In this document: one piece after another, positions 54,986 through 62,680 of the stretch
Layout: each line of letters opens with the position of its first letter
How positions within the stretch are numbered: the stretch's first letter is position 1
Source: Streptomyces luteolifulvus
Lineage (GTDB): Bacteria; Actinomycetota; Actinomycetes; Streptomycetales; Streptomycetaceae
Direction of reading: 5' to 3'
Assembly: GCF_008806595.1 (NCBI RefSeq)
Contig: NZ_VZRB01000011.1
Coordinates: forward strand, 163,063 to 227,062
DNA: 64,000 bases
The notes under the pieces: model-generated
What the model was told of the DNA's origin: nothing
Databases searched by the model: none
What the model saw: only the letters and a program-made list of their open reading frames with translations
Translations under genes and position numbers: made by a program

Positions 54986-55963
54986 TCAGCCGATCCGTAT
55001 CCACACCGGCGCGTGGTCCGAGCCGGGCGTTCCGACGCGGTCCGCCGGGTTCTCGCCGACCGACGGCAGTTCGAGGGCGTCGCCCTGCTCGTCGGGCAGG
55101 CCCGTACCCGCCTGCGTGATGCGGTGGACCAGTCGGTGGCTCACCAGTATGTGGTCGATCAGCTCGGCGCGCTTGAAACTGACGCGCGAGAAGCGCCGCG
55201 ACTCGGGGATCAGCGGGGCGACGTCCCAGAGCCGTTCCGCGTCTCCCTTGTCCGACTGCACGAAAGCGCGCTCGTCGTTCTTCTCGAGCGTGGAGCCGGG
55301 AATACCGACCAGGATCTGGGTGGTTGCGGCGTACACCACGTCGTTCATGTCGCCGAGTACGGCCACGTCCCGTTCGCGCCCGTCACCGGCGAGCAGTTCG
55401 TTCGCGAGGACACGCAAGGTCGCTGCTTCGGCGGACCGCCGGTAGAGGGCATACGCGCCGAAGCGGGCCCGTTCGGCCTCGTCACGCGGTTGGAAGCGCT
55501 TGTTCGGGTACGACAGCAGTTTCGACTTGAGGTGGGCTACGGCCACCTGCAGAGGTCCGTCGTCGCCCTCCAACTCCACCGCCAGGAAGCCGCGGCTCGT
55601 CTCCTTCTCCTTGTCCTCGGGCTTCTGGCCGTCGAGGGTCTGCACCGGGTCCAGCCTCGCCGCGAACGCGGTGACGTCGTGTGACACCCGCAGTTCCCGC
55701 CGGCTGAGAAAGCCGACGCGGATGCCCCGGCCGTCGGCATGCTCGGAGAGTTCCGTGTGCCACTCTCCGCCCAGGGCCTTGACCAGATCGTCGAGCGCTT
55801 CCTGCTGCTTGACCTCCTGCACGCCCAGCAACGTCGGGTCCAGTGCGGTGATGACGGAGGCGAGGTCGTTCACCTTCGCCTCGTACTGGGCATCGGTCTT
55901 GGGTGCGCCGTCGCCGCTGCGCGGCAGCATCAGATTCTCGAGATTCCAGGTACCGAGGAGCAT
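54986..55963 (-). CDS. endonuclease/exonuclease/phosphatase family protein
   Basis: The 325-residue protein has the EEP motifs GTWNLENL, LLGVQEV (metal-binding Glu), AVAHLKSK, AVLGDMNDV and the terminal GSDHAPVWIRI. The fold acts on nucleic acids, phospholipids or inositol phosphates; the substrate is not predictable. No signal peptide is seen. AAGGGG precedes ATG 55963. It diverges from the amidohydrolase gene. The 205-nt gap at 54781-54985 shows nothing definite. Confidence 0.87.
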   Translation of the reverse strand: MLLGTWNLENLMLPRSGDGAPKTDAQYEAKVNDLASVITALDPTLLGVQEVKQQEALDDLVKALGGEWHTELSEHADGRGIRVGFLSRRELRVSHDVTAFAARLDPVQTLDGQKPEDKEKETSRGFLAVELEGDDGPLQVAVAHLKSKLLSYPNKRFQPRDEAERARFGAYALYRRSAEAATLRVLANELLAGDGRERDVAVLGDMNDVVYAATTQILVGIPGSTLEKNDERAFVQSDKGDAERLWDVAPLIPESRRFSRVSFKRAELIDHILVSHRLVHRITQAGTGLPDEQGDALELPSVGENPADRVGTPGSDHAPVWIRIG

Positions 55964-56098
55964 GTGGGGCCCCTTCCAGAAGCCGTACGGCGGGCGGTGG
56001 TGAGGCGGTGGTGAGGCCAGAGTGCGCGGGCCGGCGCCGCCGGTACAGGGTGGGGACGGGATGCGCGGTTCACCCCCTTCGAGGGCACGACAGCGTCG

Positions 56099-56104
56099 TA
56101 CGGT
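56099..56104 (+). promoter_or_regulatory. -10 element TACGGT of the amidohydrolase gene (leaderless)
   Basis: TACGGT ends 6 nt before ATG 56111 and no ribosome site is present. Confidence 0.45.
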
Positions 56105-56110
56105 GCCTGT

Positions 56111-57463
56111 ATGACGCCTTCTCCCGCCGGTCTCATCATCACCCGGTGCACGGTGCTCACGCACGACGATCATGAGCGGATCGGGTTCACGGAGGACGCC
56201 GCGATCGTCGTACGGGACGGCGTCGTGGAAGCGGTGGTCGGCAGTGCGGAGGCCGAAACACTGCCCGCCGCCGAACGCATCGACGCGGGTGGCCAGGTTG
56301 CCCTCCCCGGCCTGATCAACTGTCATACGCACGCCCCGATGGTCGCCCTGCGCGGCCTCGCCGAGGATCTGCCGGTCGAGGAGTGGTTCAACGACGTCGT
56401 CTGGCCCGTCGAGAGCAACCTCACCGAGAAGGACGTCGAGTTGGGGGCGCGGCTCGCCTGCGCCGAGATGATCCGTGGCGGTGTCACCTGCTTCGCGGAC
56501 CACTATTTCGCCATGGACGCGGTCGCCGCCGTGGTCGCCGAGTGCGGGATGCGGGCGCACCTCGGCGAGGCCTACTTCTCCTCGCAGGGCACCCAAGGCC
56601 GGGAGAAATCCCTGGAGTTCGCATTACGGCACCGCGGCGGCGCCGGCGGCCGCATCACCACCGCCCTCGCCCCGCACGCCCCGTACACCGTGACCGACGA
56701 CGACCTCGCCGCCACCGCCCGACTCGCCCGCGCACACGGCCTCCCCGTCCACCTCCATGCCGCGGAGAACCGCGACCAGGCCGACACCAGCCTCGCCCGG
56801 CACGGCGTCACGCCGATCGAGGTCCTGGAGCGCACGGGGCTCCTCGACACCGACGTGCTCATCGCGCACGGCACCGGCATCCTCGAACGGGACCTACCCG
56901 TCCTGGAGCGCGCCGGCGGACGTACGGCCGTCGCCACCGCACCCCGCGGCTACCTCAAGTTCGCCTGGCCCACCACCACACCGGTCCGTGCCCTGCGTGA
57001 CATCGGCATCCCGGTCGGACTCGCCACGGACGGTGCCGCGTCCAACAACTCCCTCGACGTGTGGGAGTCGATGGCCCTCACCTCCCTCGTCCAGAAGTCG
57101 ACCGAGGGCGACCCCCGTTGGCTGACCTCACGCCAGGCGCTGCACCACGCCACGCTGCAGAGCGCCGAGGCGGTCGGGCTCGGTGGGGTCGTCGGGCGTA
57201 TCGCGCCGGGACTGCGGGCCGACATCGTCCTCGTCGACCTCACCGGCCCGCACACCCAGCCCGTCCACGACCTCGCCGCGGCCCTCGTCCACAGCGCCCG
57301 CTCGGCCGACGTGAGCACGACGATCGTCGACGGACGGATCCTCATGCGCGACCGGGAGCTGCTGACGATCGACGTGCCCGCGGTCGTCGGCGAGCTCGGC
57401 GGCCGTATGCCCGCGCTGCTCGACCGGAGCCATGGCCGCCGCATCCAGGAGTACGACACCTGA
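56111..57463 (+). CDS. amidohydrolase of the SAH/MTA deaminase (ATZ/TRZ) family
   Basis: The 450-residue enzyme has the metal-dependent amidohydrolase motifs INCHTHAPM (two His ligands), HLHAAEN, IAHGTG and TDGAASNNSLDVWE (Asp ligand). The composite beta-sandwich domain is formed by both ends. Segments such as LPVEEWFNDVVWPVE resemble adenosine-type deaminases of the MtaD/SAH deaminase group. It probably deaminates a nucleoside or related heterocycle in the cytoplasm. Confidence 0.85.
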   Translation: MTPSPAGLIITRCTVLTHDDHERIGFTEDAAIVVRDGVVEAVVGSAEAETLPAAERIDAGGQVALPGLINCHTHAPMVALRGLAEDLPVEEWFNDVVWPVESNLTEKDVELGARLACAEMIRGGVTCFADHYFAMDAVAAVVAECGMRAHLGEAYFSSQGTQGREKSLEFALRHRGGAGGRITTALAPHAPYTVTDDDLAATARLARAHGLPVHLHAAENRDQADTSLARHGVTPIEVLERTGLLDTDVLIAHGTGILERDLPVLERAGGRTAVATAPRGYLKFAWPTTTPVRALRDIGIPVGLATDGAASNNSLDVWESMALTSLVQKSTEGDPRWLTSRQALHHATLQSAEAVGLGGVVGRIAPGLRADIVLVDLTGPHTQPVHDLAAALVHSARSADVSTTIVDGRILMRDRELLTIDVPAVVGELGGRMPALLDRSHGRRIQEYDT

Positions 57464-57643
57464 CCGTGTCACGAACAGTGTGAAAACTGATACGGATGGT
57501 GCGCGTGATGTTCGTAAGGTGACCGGATCGTCACGCTCGGCAGTGATCGCGTGTCAACTACGTCTCAGTCCCGTCACCGAGCGAGGCGTTCGGCCTCCGG
57601 AGGGCGTTAACTCCTACAAGTACGACGCTTTCGGAGGTGCAGG

Positions 57644-57820
57644 GTGGTGAACGGGCGAACCGTGCTCGAACGCTTTCCCGCAGGTGGGCCACGCGGATCG
57701 TGGCCGGCGGAGGAGTTCGCGCACGCGCGACGTCAGGAGGGGCTGCCCGCCGAGGTTGTCATGGACCTCGCCACGGACACATTCCTGGTGATCGTCCGGA
57801 GCGGTGACCTCACGGAGTGA
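57644..57820 (+). CDS. 58-residue protein of unknown function
   Basis: The frame encodes VVNGRTVLERFPAGGPRGSW, then an acidic/basic helix EEFAHARRQEGLPAEVVMDL and a strand TFLVIVRSG. GGAGG lies 6 nt before GTG 57644 (9 nt before GTG 57647), and codon third positions are G/C-rich. A possible -10 TAAGGT lies at 57515-57520. I recognise no family. It converges with the ABC exporter gene. Confidence 0.65.
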   Translation: MVNGRTVLERFPAGGPRGSWPAEEFAHARRQEGLPAEVVMDLATDTFLVIVRSGDLTE

Positions 57821-57841
57821 GCGTCGCCGCGCGGGGACGAC

Positions 57842-59806
57842 TCAGCCCGCCTTCGGGGCGGGCATCTTCTGTGTGAACTGCTCCGCCTGGAGCGAGTACA
57901 GCTCCGCGTAGACACCGCCGGTGGCCAGCAGCTCTTCGGGAGTGCCGGACTCCACGAGCCGGCCCTGGTCGAGCACGTGCACCAGGTCGGCATGGCGCAC
58001 CGACGCCAGCCGGTGGGTGATCAGGATGACCGTCTGCCCGGTGCCGGCCAGGGCGCGGATCTTCTCGAAGACCTCCAGCTCGGCCCGGGCGTCCAGGGCC
58101 GCCGTCGGCTCGTCGACGATCAGGATGCGCCCGCGCCGGTATGCGGCCCGGGCGATCCCGAGCCGCTGCCACTGGCCGCCCGACAACTCGTGCCCGCCGC
58201 TGAAGTTGCGGGCCAGCAGGGTGTCCAGACCGCGCGGGAGGTCCATGACCACCTCTTCGGCACCCGCCTCCGCGACCGCGTCCGTCACCCGCTCGTCGGT
58301 GAGCGGCGCAGAGGAACGGCCCACCGCCACATTGACGCGGGCCGTGAACGGCCACCGTTTGAAGTCCTGGGCCACCATCGCGACGCGCTCGGCGAGACGG
58401 CGCCGGTCGGCGGTCGCCGCGTCCACGTCGTCCCACAGGATCCGGCCGTCATCGGGGGCGTACAGGCCGGCCAGCAGCTTCACCAGCGTCGTCTTGCCGG
58501 AACCGTTCTCGCCGACCAGCGCGACGATCTTGCCGAGCGGAACGGTGAGCGTCACATCGTCCAGTGCGGGGCGGGCCGCGTCACCCGGGTAGCTGAAGGT
58601 GACGTGCTCGAAGCGGATCTCCCGCGGCTCCTCGGGCAGCGCCGCACCGCCCAGCGGAATGGCCCGCTCGGCGGCCTCGACGTAAAGCCGCTGGAGATCG
58701 CCCACGAACAGCGCCTCCTCGTGCAGGGCGTTGATCTCCACGACGAGCGTGTCGAGGCTCTGCGAACCGGTGCGGACGGCGATCACGGCCGTGCCCGCCA
58801 CCGACAGCGCCATCGCACCCGCCAGCAGCAGTCCGCCCAGCGTTGCGTACGTCGCCGCCGTCGCCAGGCCCGTCCAGGCCGCCGCGATCAGACCCGTACG
58901 GGCGGCCAGCCGCGCCAGGCGTGCCTGCTCGGCCTCCGCCGTCTCGGACATCGAGCGGAAGTGCCGCAGCAGGAACGGGCCCACACCGTGGACGCGGATC
59001 TCCGGCGCGGCCTCCGGCTCGATGAGCAGCGCTCCCAGCAGCCGTCCCGCGCGCGCGTGCTGCACCCAGGCGTGGAAGGACTCGTAGCGGCGGCGGGCGA
59101 TGGTCAGCGCACTCCAGCCGCTCGGCAGCGTCATCGTCACCAGCAACGGAAGCAGCGCCGGGTGCAGCACGGTCAGCACGCCCGCCGCCGCGACCAGCGA
59201 GATCATCGCGTTCACCACGCCCGTGGCGAACGAGATCATGCGGCGGGCGGAGGCGGCGCCGTACTGCGCCGTGTCCAGCAGCTTGTGGAAGGCATGGTCC
59301 TCGATCGCGGCCAGCTCCACCTCGGCCGCCCGCTCCAGATACAGCTCGGTGGCCACCCGCTCCACCTTCGGCTCCAGACGCCCGGTGGCGTAGGTCGACG
59401 CCGCCCGCAGCAACGCCCCGGCAAGCATCACGGCGGCCATCGTCAGCAGCGCGGGTACGGCCCCGCGCAGCCGCTCCTCGATGGTGCCGTCGCCGATCAG
59501 CCGCCCCAGCACACTGTTGACGGCGAGCAGGCTCACCGCCTGCGCCAGGCCCCGGCCCGCCTCGGCGGCCAGCACGGTCCGCGCCGCGGCCCGGTCGGCC
59601 TGCCAGGCCAGCCGGAAACTGGACGCGAGCAGGGCGGGCAGCCGGGTCACCATGGCCCGGAAGTTCAGCTCCAGAAACGCTTCCGAGTGGGAGTTCCAGC
59701 CCATGTCGTAGCGCAACGGGCCGCCGAAGAGCAGCCGCTCCGACTCGGAGACCCCGGGTGTGCCCCGCCCCTTGCCGTCCTTGCCCCCGGCGCGCCGCTT
59801 CCCCAC
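57842..59806 (-). CDS. ABC exporter, fused membrane and ATP-binding domains
   Basis: The 654-residue half-transporter has a 60-residue hydrophilic start and five to six membrane helices (about 70-360). Its nucleotide-binding domain (about 395-640) shows Walker A VGENGSGKTTLVK, signature GHELSGGQWQRLGIARA, Walker B RILIVDEPTAALD and H-loop ILITHRLASV. It would work as a homodimer or with a second half not present here. The substrate is unknown. GTG 59806 follows GGAGG at 7 nt. Confidence 0.9.
   Translation of the reverse strand: MGKRRAGGKDGKGRGTPGVSESERLLFGGPLRYDMGWNSHSEAFLELNFRAMVTRLPALLASSFRLAWQADRAAARTVLAAEAGRGLAQAVSLLAVNSVLGRLIGDGTIEERLRGAVPALLTMAAVMLAGALLRAASTYATGRLEPKVERVATELYLERAAEVELAAIEDHAFHKLLDTAQYGAASARRMISFATGVVNAMISLVAAAGVLTVLHPALLPLLVTMTLPSGWSALTIARRRYESFHAWVQHARAGRLLGALLIEPEAAPEIRVHGVGPFLLRHFRSMSETAEAEQARLARLAARTGLIAAAWTGLATAATYATLGGLLLAGAMALSVAGTAVIAVRTGSQSLDTLVVEINALHEEALFVGDLQRLYVEAAERAIPLGGAALPEEPREIRFEHVTFSYPGDAARPALDDVTLTVPLGKIVALVGENGSGKTTLVKLLAGLYAPDDGRILWDDVDAATADRRRLAERVAMVAQDFKRWPFTARVNVAVGRSSAPLTDERVTDAVAEAGAEEVVMDLPRGLDTLLARNFSGGHELSGGQWQRLGIARAAYRRGRILIVDEPTAALDARAELEVFEKIRALAGTGQTVILITHRLASVRHADLVHVLDQGRLVESGTPEELLATGGVYAELYSLQAEQFTQKMPAPKAG
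57845..57863 (-). terminator. TTCG-type hairpin at the 3' end of the ABC exporter gene
   Basis: GCCCGCC (57845-57851) pairs with GGCGGGC (57857-57863) around TTCGG. It includes the last codons and would serve both convergent genes. Confidence 0.5.
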
Positions 59807-59953
59807 CGCCGACCTCCCCCGGTCGTGGACGAACGGCCACTATCGCGGCGAGGGCCGCTTCGGGGCAGAGCGCATCCGGGACGGGCGGGAGCGCGCGGGC
59901 GTACGCCCTGGTGAGGGGCGCCGCGGTATGCATTGTGCGCCGTTACCGGCGTC

Positions 59954-60403
59954 CTACGCGCTGACCGGCCGCGACCACGCGGGCGCAGTGCCCGTCAGCC
60001 GGCACACGGCCAGGTAGAGCGGTATCGGCGGGGTGTACGGGAGGATGCCGGCCGGCTGGTGGATCAGGCCCGGGACACCGGGGGAACCGGCGACGAGCGC
60101 GCCGGTGGCGTACCGCGTGGGGGCCGGCCAGCGCAGGGCGTGGTCGGAATCGGAGGGAATGATCCACCACCAGTGCGCCTCGTCGGCGTAGACGCAGCCC
60201 ACGCGCGGCATCCGGGGCATCAGCAGCGGGCCGAGACGGGTGGGTGTCCCCACCGCGTCGCAGCCCAGCGGGGCCATCATGCCTTCGGGGACGGACAGTC
60301 GCCGGGGCGTGTCCGGTGTGCGGCTTCCCGAGGGCCGGCCGCGGCGGAGCCGGACCAGCGTCTCCAGACTCAGTGCCCGGGGACCGCCGGGCGCAGTGCT
60401 CAC
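59954..60403 (-). CDS. conserved-looking protein of unknown function paired with the HATPase gene
   Basis: The 149-residue product contains GCVYADEAHWWWIIPSDSDHALRWP and a Pro-rich C terminus (GILPYTPPIPLYLAVCRLTG). GTG 60403 overlaps the upstream stop as GTGA, so it is translationally coupled to the ATP-binding protein. No named domain is recognised. The tight coupling suggests a partner or regulator of that protein. Confidence 0.7.
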   Translation of the reverse strand: MSTAPGGPRALSLETLVRLRRGRPSGSRTPDTPRRLSVPEGMMAPLGCDAVGTPTRLGPLLMPRMPRVGCVYADEAHWWWIIPSDSDHALRWPAPTRYATGALVAGSPGVPGLIHQPAGILPYTPPIPLYLAVCRLTGTAPAWSRPVSA

Positions 60404-61080
60404 GCCCTCCGCCACTCGTGGCCCGGGTCGACCGGGGAAGGCCCCATGGCTCCCGTCGCGTCGACCGCCGGTGTGTGCCCCGGCGTGTGGTGCGCCTCCG
60501 CCTCGTCCTCACCGTCCGAGCCGCCGGGCGGGCCGGGCTTCGGCCGGGCCCCCCAGCCCAGGTCGTTGCGCGGGACGCCGGCGTCGTCGCGGGGAGAGTC
60601 CGCCTTGCGGGGCAGCTCCGCCCAGACCAGCAGCCCGGGGCCCTGTTCATGGGCACCCCAGGCGTGGCACAGCGCGTCGACGAGGAGCAGTCCCCTCCCG
60701 TGCTCCTCCTCGGGCCGCTGCGGGGACGGAAGGGGTTCGCCCGGTGCGCAGCCCTCGTCCCGCACGGCTATGCGCACCAGGTCGTCACCGTCGTGCAGTT
60801 CGCACACGACGAGAGTGCTGGCGGTGTGCACTATCGCGTTGGTGACCAGCTCGGAGACCACCAGGGCCGCCGTGTCGCAGATGTCCTCGCAGACGGACCA
60901 GCCGGTGAGCCGTGCCCTTGTCAGGCGTCTGGCCTGCGCGGGAGAACCCGGATGTGCGGCCAGCTCGAAGCGGAACCGGCGCTCGGCGGCGGCCCTTTGC
61001 GGGTCCACCTCCGCGGCGGCACCGAGACCGAGAGAGCGGCCTGCGGCGGCGTCTGTTCCTAAGGGCGCGGACGGAATCAC
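60400..61080 (-). CDS. RsbW-like ATP-binding regulator (HATPase_c family)
   Basis: The 226-residue protein has a GHKL ATPase domain (about 40-165) with N-box LVVSELVTNAIVH, G1 box AVRDEG and G2-like EHGRGLLLVDAL, as in the many RsbW/SpoIIAB-like proteins of Streptomyces. A disordered acidic tail follows. GTG 61080 is set by the promoter: TTGCCA (61116-61111), 17 nt, GATAGT (61093-61088), then 7 nt to GTG. TTG 61116 would lie inside the -35. It is divergent from the XRE/DUF397 pair, the usual arrangement for this family. Confidence 0.85.
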   Translation of the reverse strand: MIPSAPLGTDAAAGRSLGLGAAAEVDPQRAAAERRFRFELAAHPGSPAQARRLTRARLTGWSVCEDICDTAALVVSELVTNAIVHTASTLVVCELHDGDDLVRIAVRDEGCAPGEPLPSPQRPEEEHGRGLLLVDALCHAWGAHEQGPGLLVWAELPRKADSPRDDAGVPRNDLGWGARPKPGPPGGSDGEDEAEAHHTPGHTPAVDATGAMGPSPVDPGHEWRRA

Positions 61081-61087
61081 GCTTGCC

Positions 61088-61116
61088 ACTATCGCCCCGT
61101 CGTGAACACTTGGCAA
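61088..61116 (-). promoter_or_regulatory. promoter of the HATPase gene (TTGCCA - 17 - GATAGT)
   Basis: Read on the minus strand, TTGCCA at 61116-61111 and GATAGT at 61093-61088 have ideal 17-nt spacing. Transcription should start at or near GTG 61080, giving a leaderless message. Confidence 0.6.
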
Positions 61117-61141
61117 GTGTCACTCTGAAAAATGCAGAGTG
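61106..61141. promoter_or_regulatory. double inverted repeat, likely operator for the XRE regulator
   Basis: ACACTT-GGC-AAGTGT (61106-61120) abuts CACTCTG-AAAAATG-CAGAGTG (61121-61141). Both are perfect inverted repeats. The first overlaps the -35 box of the HATPase promoter. Such CACTTG and CACTCTGCA palindromes are typical upstream of XRE-DUF5753/DUF397 genes, so the regulator at 61334 probably binds here. Confidence 0.6.
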
Positions 61142-61333
61142 CTGTGTGACGCGGTGAAGGGCCGTGGCACACTGCTCGCAACAGCACGTCGAGCGGCGCC
61201 AGTTGGGATCAGCGGAGATCCGTACCGATCTTCGAATGGGATTTCGAATGGCGCCGCAGGGCTGTCAGCGTGCTTCTGTGGTCGGCCTGATGCCCTTGTG
61301 GCCGTCCTGACAGGGACTTTGTGGAGGTGGAGC

Positions 61334-62194
61334 GTGAGCGAACCGCGGTCCGCGCCGACGGTCGGCCAGGTCGTCCTCGGCCGACGCCTGCTGGACCTGC
61401 GGGAACGTGCCGGCCTCAAACGCGAGGAGGCCGCCCGTATCCTCCGTGTCGCGCCCGCCACCGTCCGCCGTATGGAGATGGCCGAGGTCGCGCTCAAAAT
61501 CCCGTACCTCCAACTCCTCCTGAAGGCCTATGGGGTTTCCGACGAGGAAGCGGAAGCGTTCGTCCAACTGGCCGAAGAGGCCAACCGTCCCGGGTGGTGG
61601 CAGCGCTTCCACGACGTCCTGCCCGGCTGGTTCTCGATGCACGTCAGCCTGGAGGGCGCCGCCGCCCTCATCCGCGAGTATGAGCCGCACTTCGTCCCCG
61701 GGCTGTTGCAGACCGAGGACTACGCGCGTGGCGTCCTGCAGTCCGGCGCCATCGGGCAGACCAGTCCCGAGGACATCGAACGCCATGTCGCGCTGCGCAT
61801 GCAGCGCCAGGACCTGCTCACGCGTCCCGACGCGCCCCGGCTGTGGGCCGTGATGGACGAGACCGTGCTGCGCCGCCAGGTCGGCGGCCCGGAGGTGATG
61901 CGTGCCCAGATCGACAGACTTCTCGACGCCACGAAGCTGCCCCATGTGACGCTGCAGGTCGCCCCGTTCGCGAACGGGCCGCACCCCGGCACGTACGGAC
62001 CCTTCGTGCTGTTCCGATTTGCCGTGCCCGAACTCCCGGACATGGTCTACAGCGAGTACCTGACCGGTGCCGTCTACCTCGACGCGCGCGCCGAGGTGGC
62101 GACCCACCTCGAGGTCATGGACCGCATGGCGGCGCAGGCCGCTACAGCACATCGCACGAAGGAGATCCTCCGGGATCTCCGCAAGGAGCTGTGA
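61334..62194 (+). CDS. XRE-family regulator with DUF5753 (WhiJ/AbaA-like)
   Basis: The 286-residue protein has an XRE helix-turn-helix (about 10-65: LGRRLLDLRERAGLKREEAARIL ... VRRMEM) and a DUF5753 C-terminal domain (about 95-275) with LIREYEPHFVPGLLQTEDYARGVL. These regulators work with a DUF397 partner and a HATPase protein in WhiJ-type developmental control. GTG 61334 follows GGAGG by 6 nt. The stop codon is followed directly by the DUF397 start. Confidence 0.92.
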   Translation: MSEPRSAPTVGQVVLGRRLLDLRERAGLKREEAARILRVAPATVRRMEMAEVALKIPYLQLLLKAYGVSDEEAEAFVQLAEEANRPGWWQRFHDVLPGWFSMHVSLEGAAALIREYEPHFVPGLLQTEDYARGVLQSGAIGQTSPEDIERHVALRMQRQDLLTRPDAPRLWAVMDETVLRRQVGGPEVMRAQIDRLLDATKLPHVTLQVAPFANGPHPGTYGPFVLFRFAVPELPDMVYSEYLTGAVYLDARAEVATHLEVMDRMAAQAATAHRTKEILRDLRKEL

Positions 62195-62449
62195 ATGGAT
62201 CGCATCAAGCCGCGCAAACCCGTCTACAACGGCATGCCCGCGAGGGAACTGGGCAGCGAGGGCTGGCACAAGCCGTGGAGCGGGGGAAACGGCGGGAACT
62301 GCCTGGAGGCCATGAAGCTCGCCGACGGCCGGATCGCCGTCCGCCAGTCCACCGACCCCGACGGTCCCGCGCTGATCTACACCACCGACGAGATGACGGC
62401 CTTCATAGAGGGCGCCAAGGCGGGGGTGGCCGACTTCCTGCTGTCGTGA
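62195..62449 (+). CDS. DUF397 protein, partner of the XRE regulator
   Basis: The 84-residue protein has the DUF397 pattern WHKPWSGGNGGNCLEAMKLADGRIAVRQSTDPDGPALIYTTDEMTAFIEGAKAGVADFL. ATG 62195 abuts the upstream stop codon with no gap, showing translational coupling. In this family the small protein is thought to modulate the XRE repressor. Confidence 0.92.
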   Translation: MDRIKPRKPVYNGMPARELGSEGWHKPWSGGNGGNCLEAMKLADGRIAVRQSTDPDGPALIYTTDEMTAFIEGAKAGVADFLLS

Positions 62450-62457
62450 GACCGCTT

Positions 62458-62496
62458 CTTGATTCCCCGCCTTGATTTCCCGCCTTGATTTCCCGT
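62458..62496. repeat. three tandem copies of a 13-bp unit
   Basis: CTTGATTCCCCGC (62458-62470), CTTGATTTCCCGC (62471-62483) and CTTGATTTCCCGT (62484-62496) lie just after the DUF397 gene. A GAGTTGAGCAC direct repeat follows within 62517-62540. Otherwise nothing is seen in this 212-nt gap. Confidence 0.85.
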
Positions 62497-62638
62497 CATC
62501 CATTGAAAATTGCACCGAGTTGAGCACCTGAGTTGAGCACTGAGCTGATCACACCCACTGCGCATGACGACCTGGACCTTGCGGAGCAGGCCTCACCCAG
62601 ATTGGTTCCCTGCTTGTAGCTGCAGGAGCGGGGGTGCT

Positions 62639-62680
62639 GCCGTCTCGCTCCGCCGGGGGTCTCACTCCGGCGGAGACGGC
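62639..62680 (-). terminator. hairpin spanning the stop codon of the MocR-type gene
   Basis: GCCGTCTC-gct-CCGCCGG pairs with CCGGCGG-AGACGGC, with one bulge. The inner arm covers the last codons of the minus-strand gene. Confidence 0.5.
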
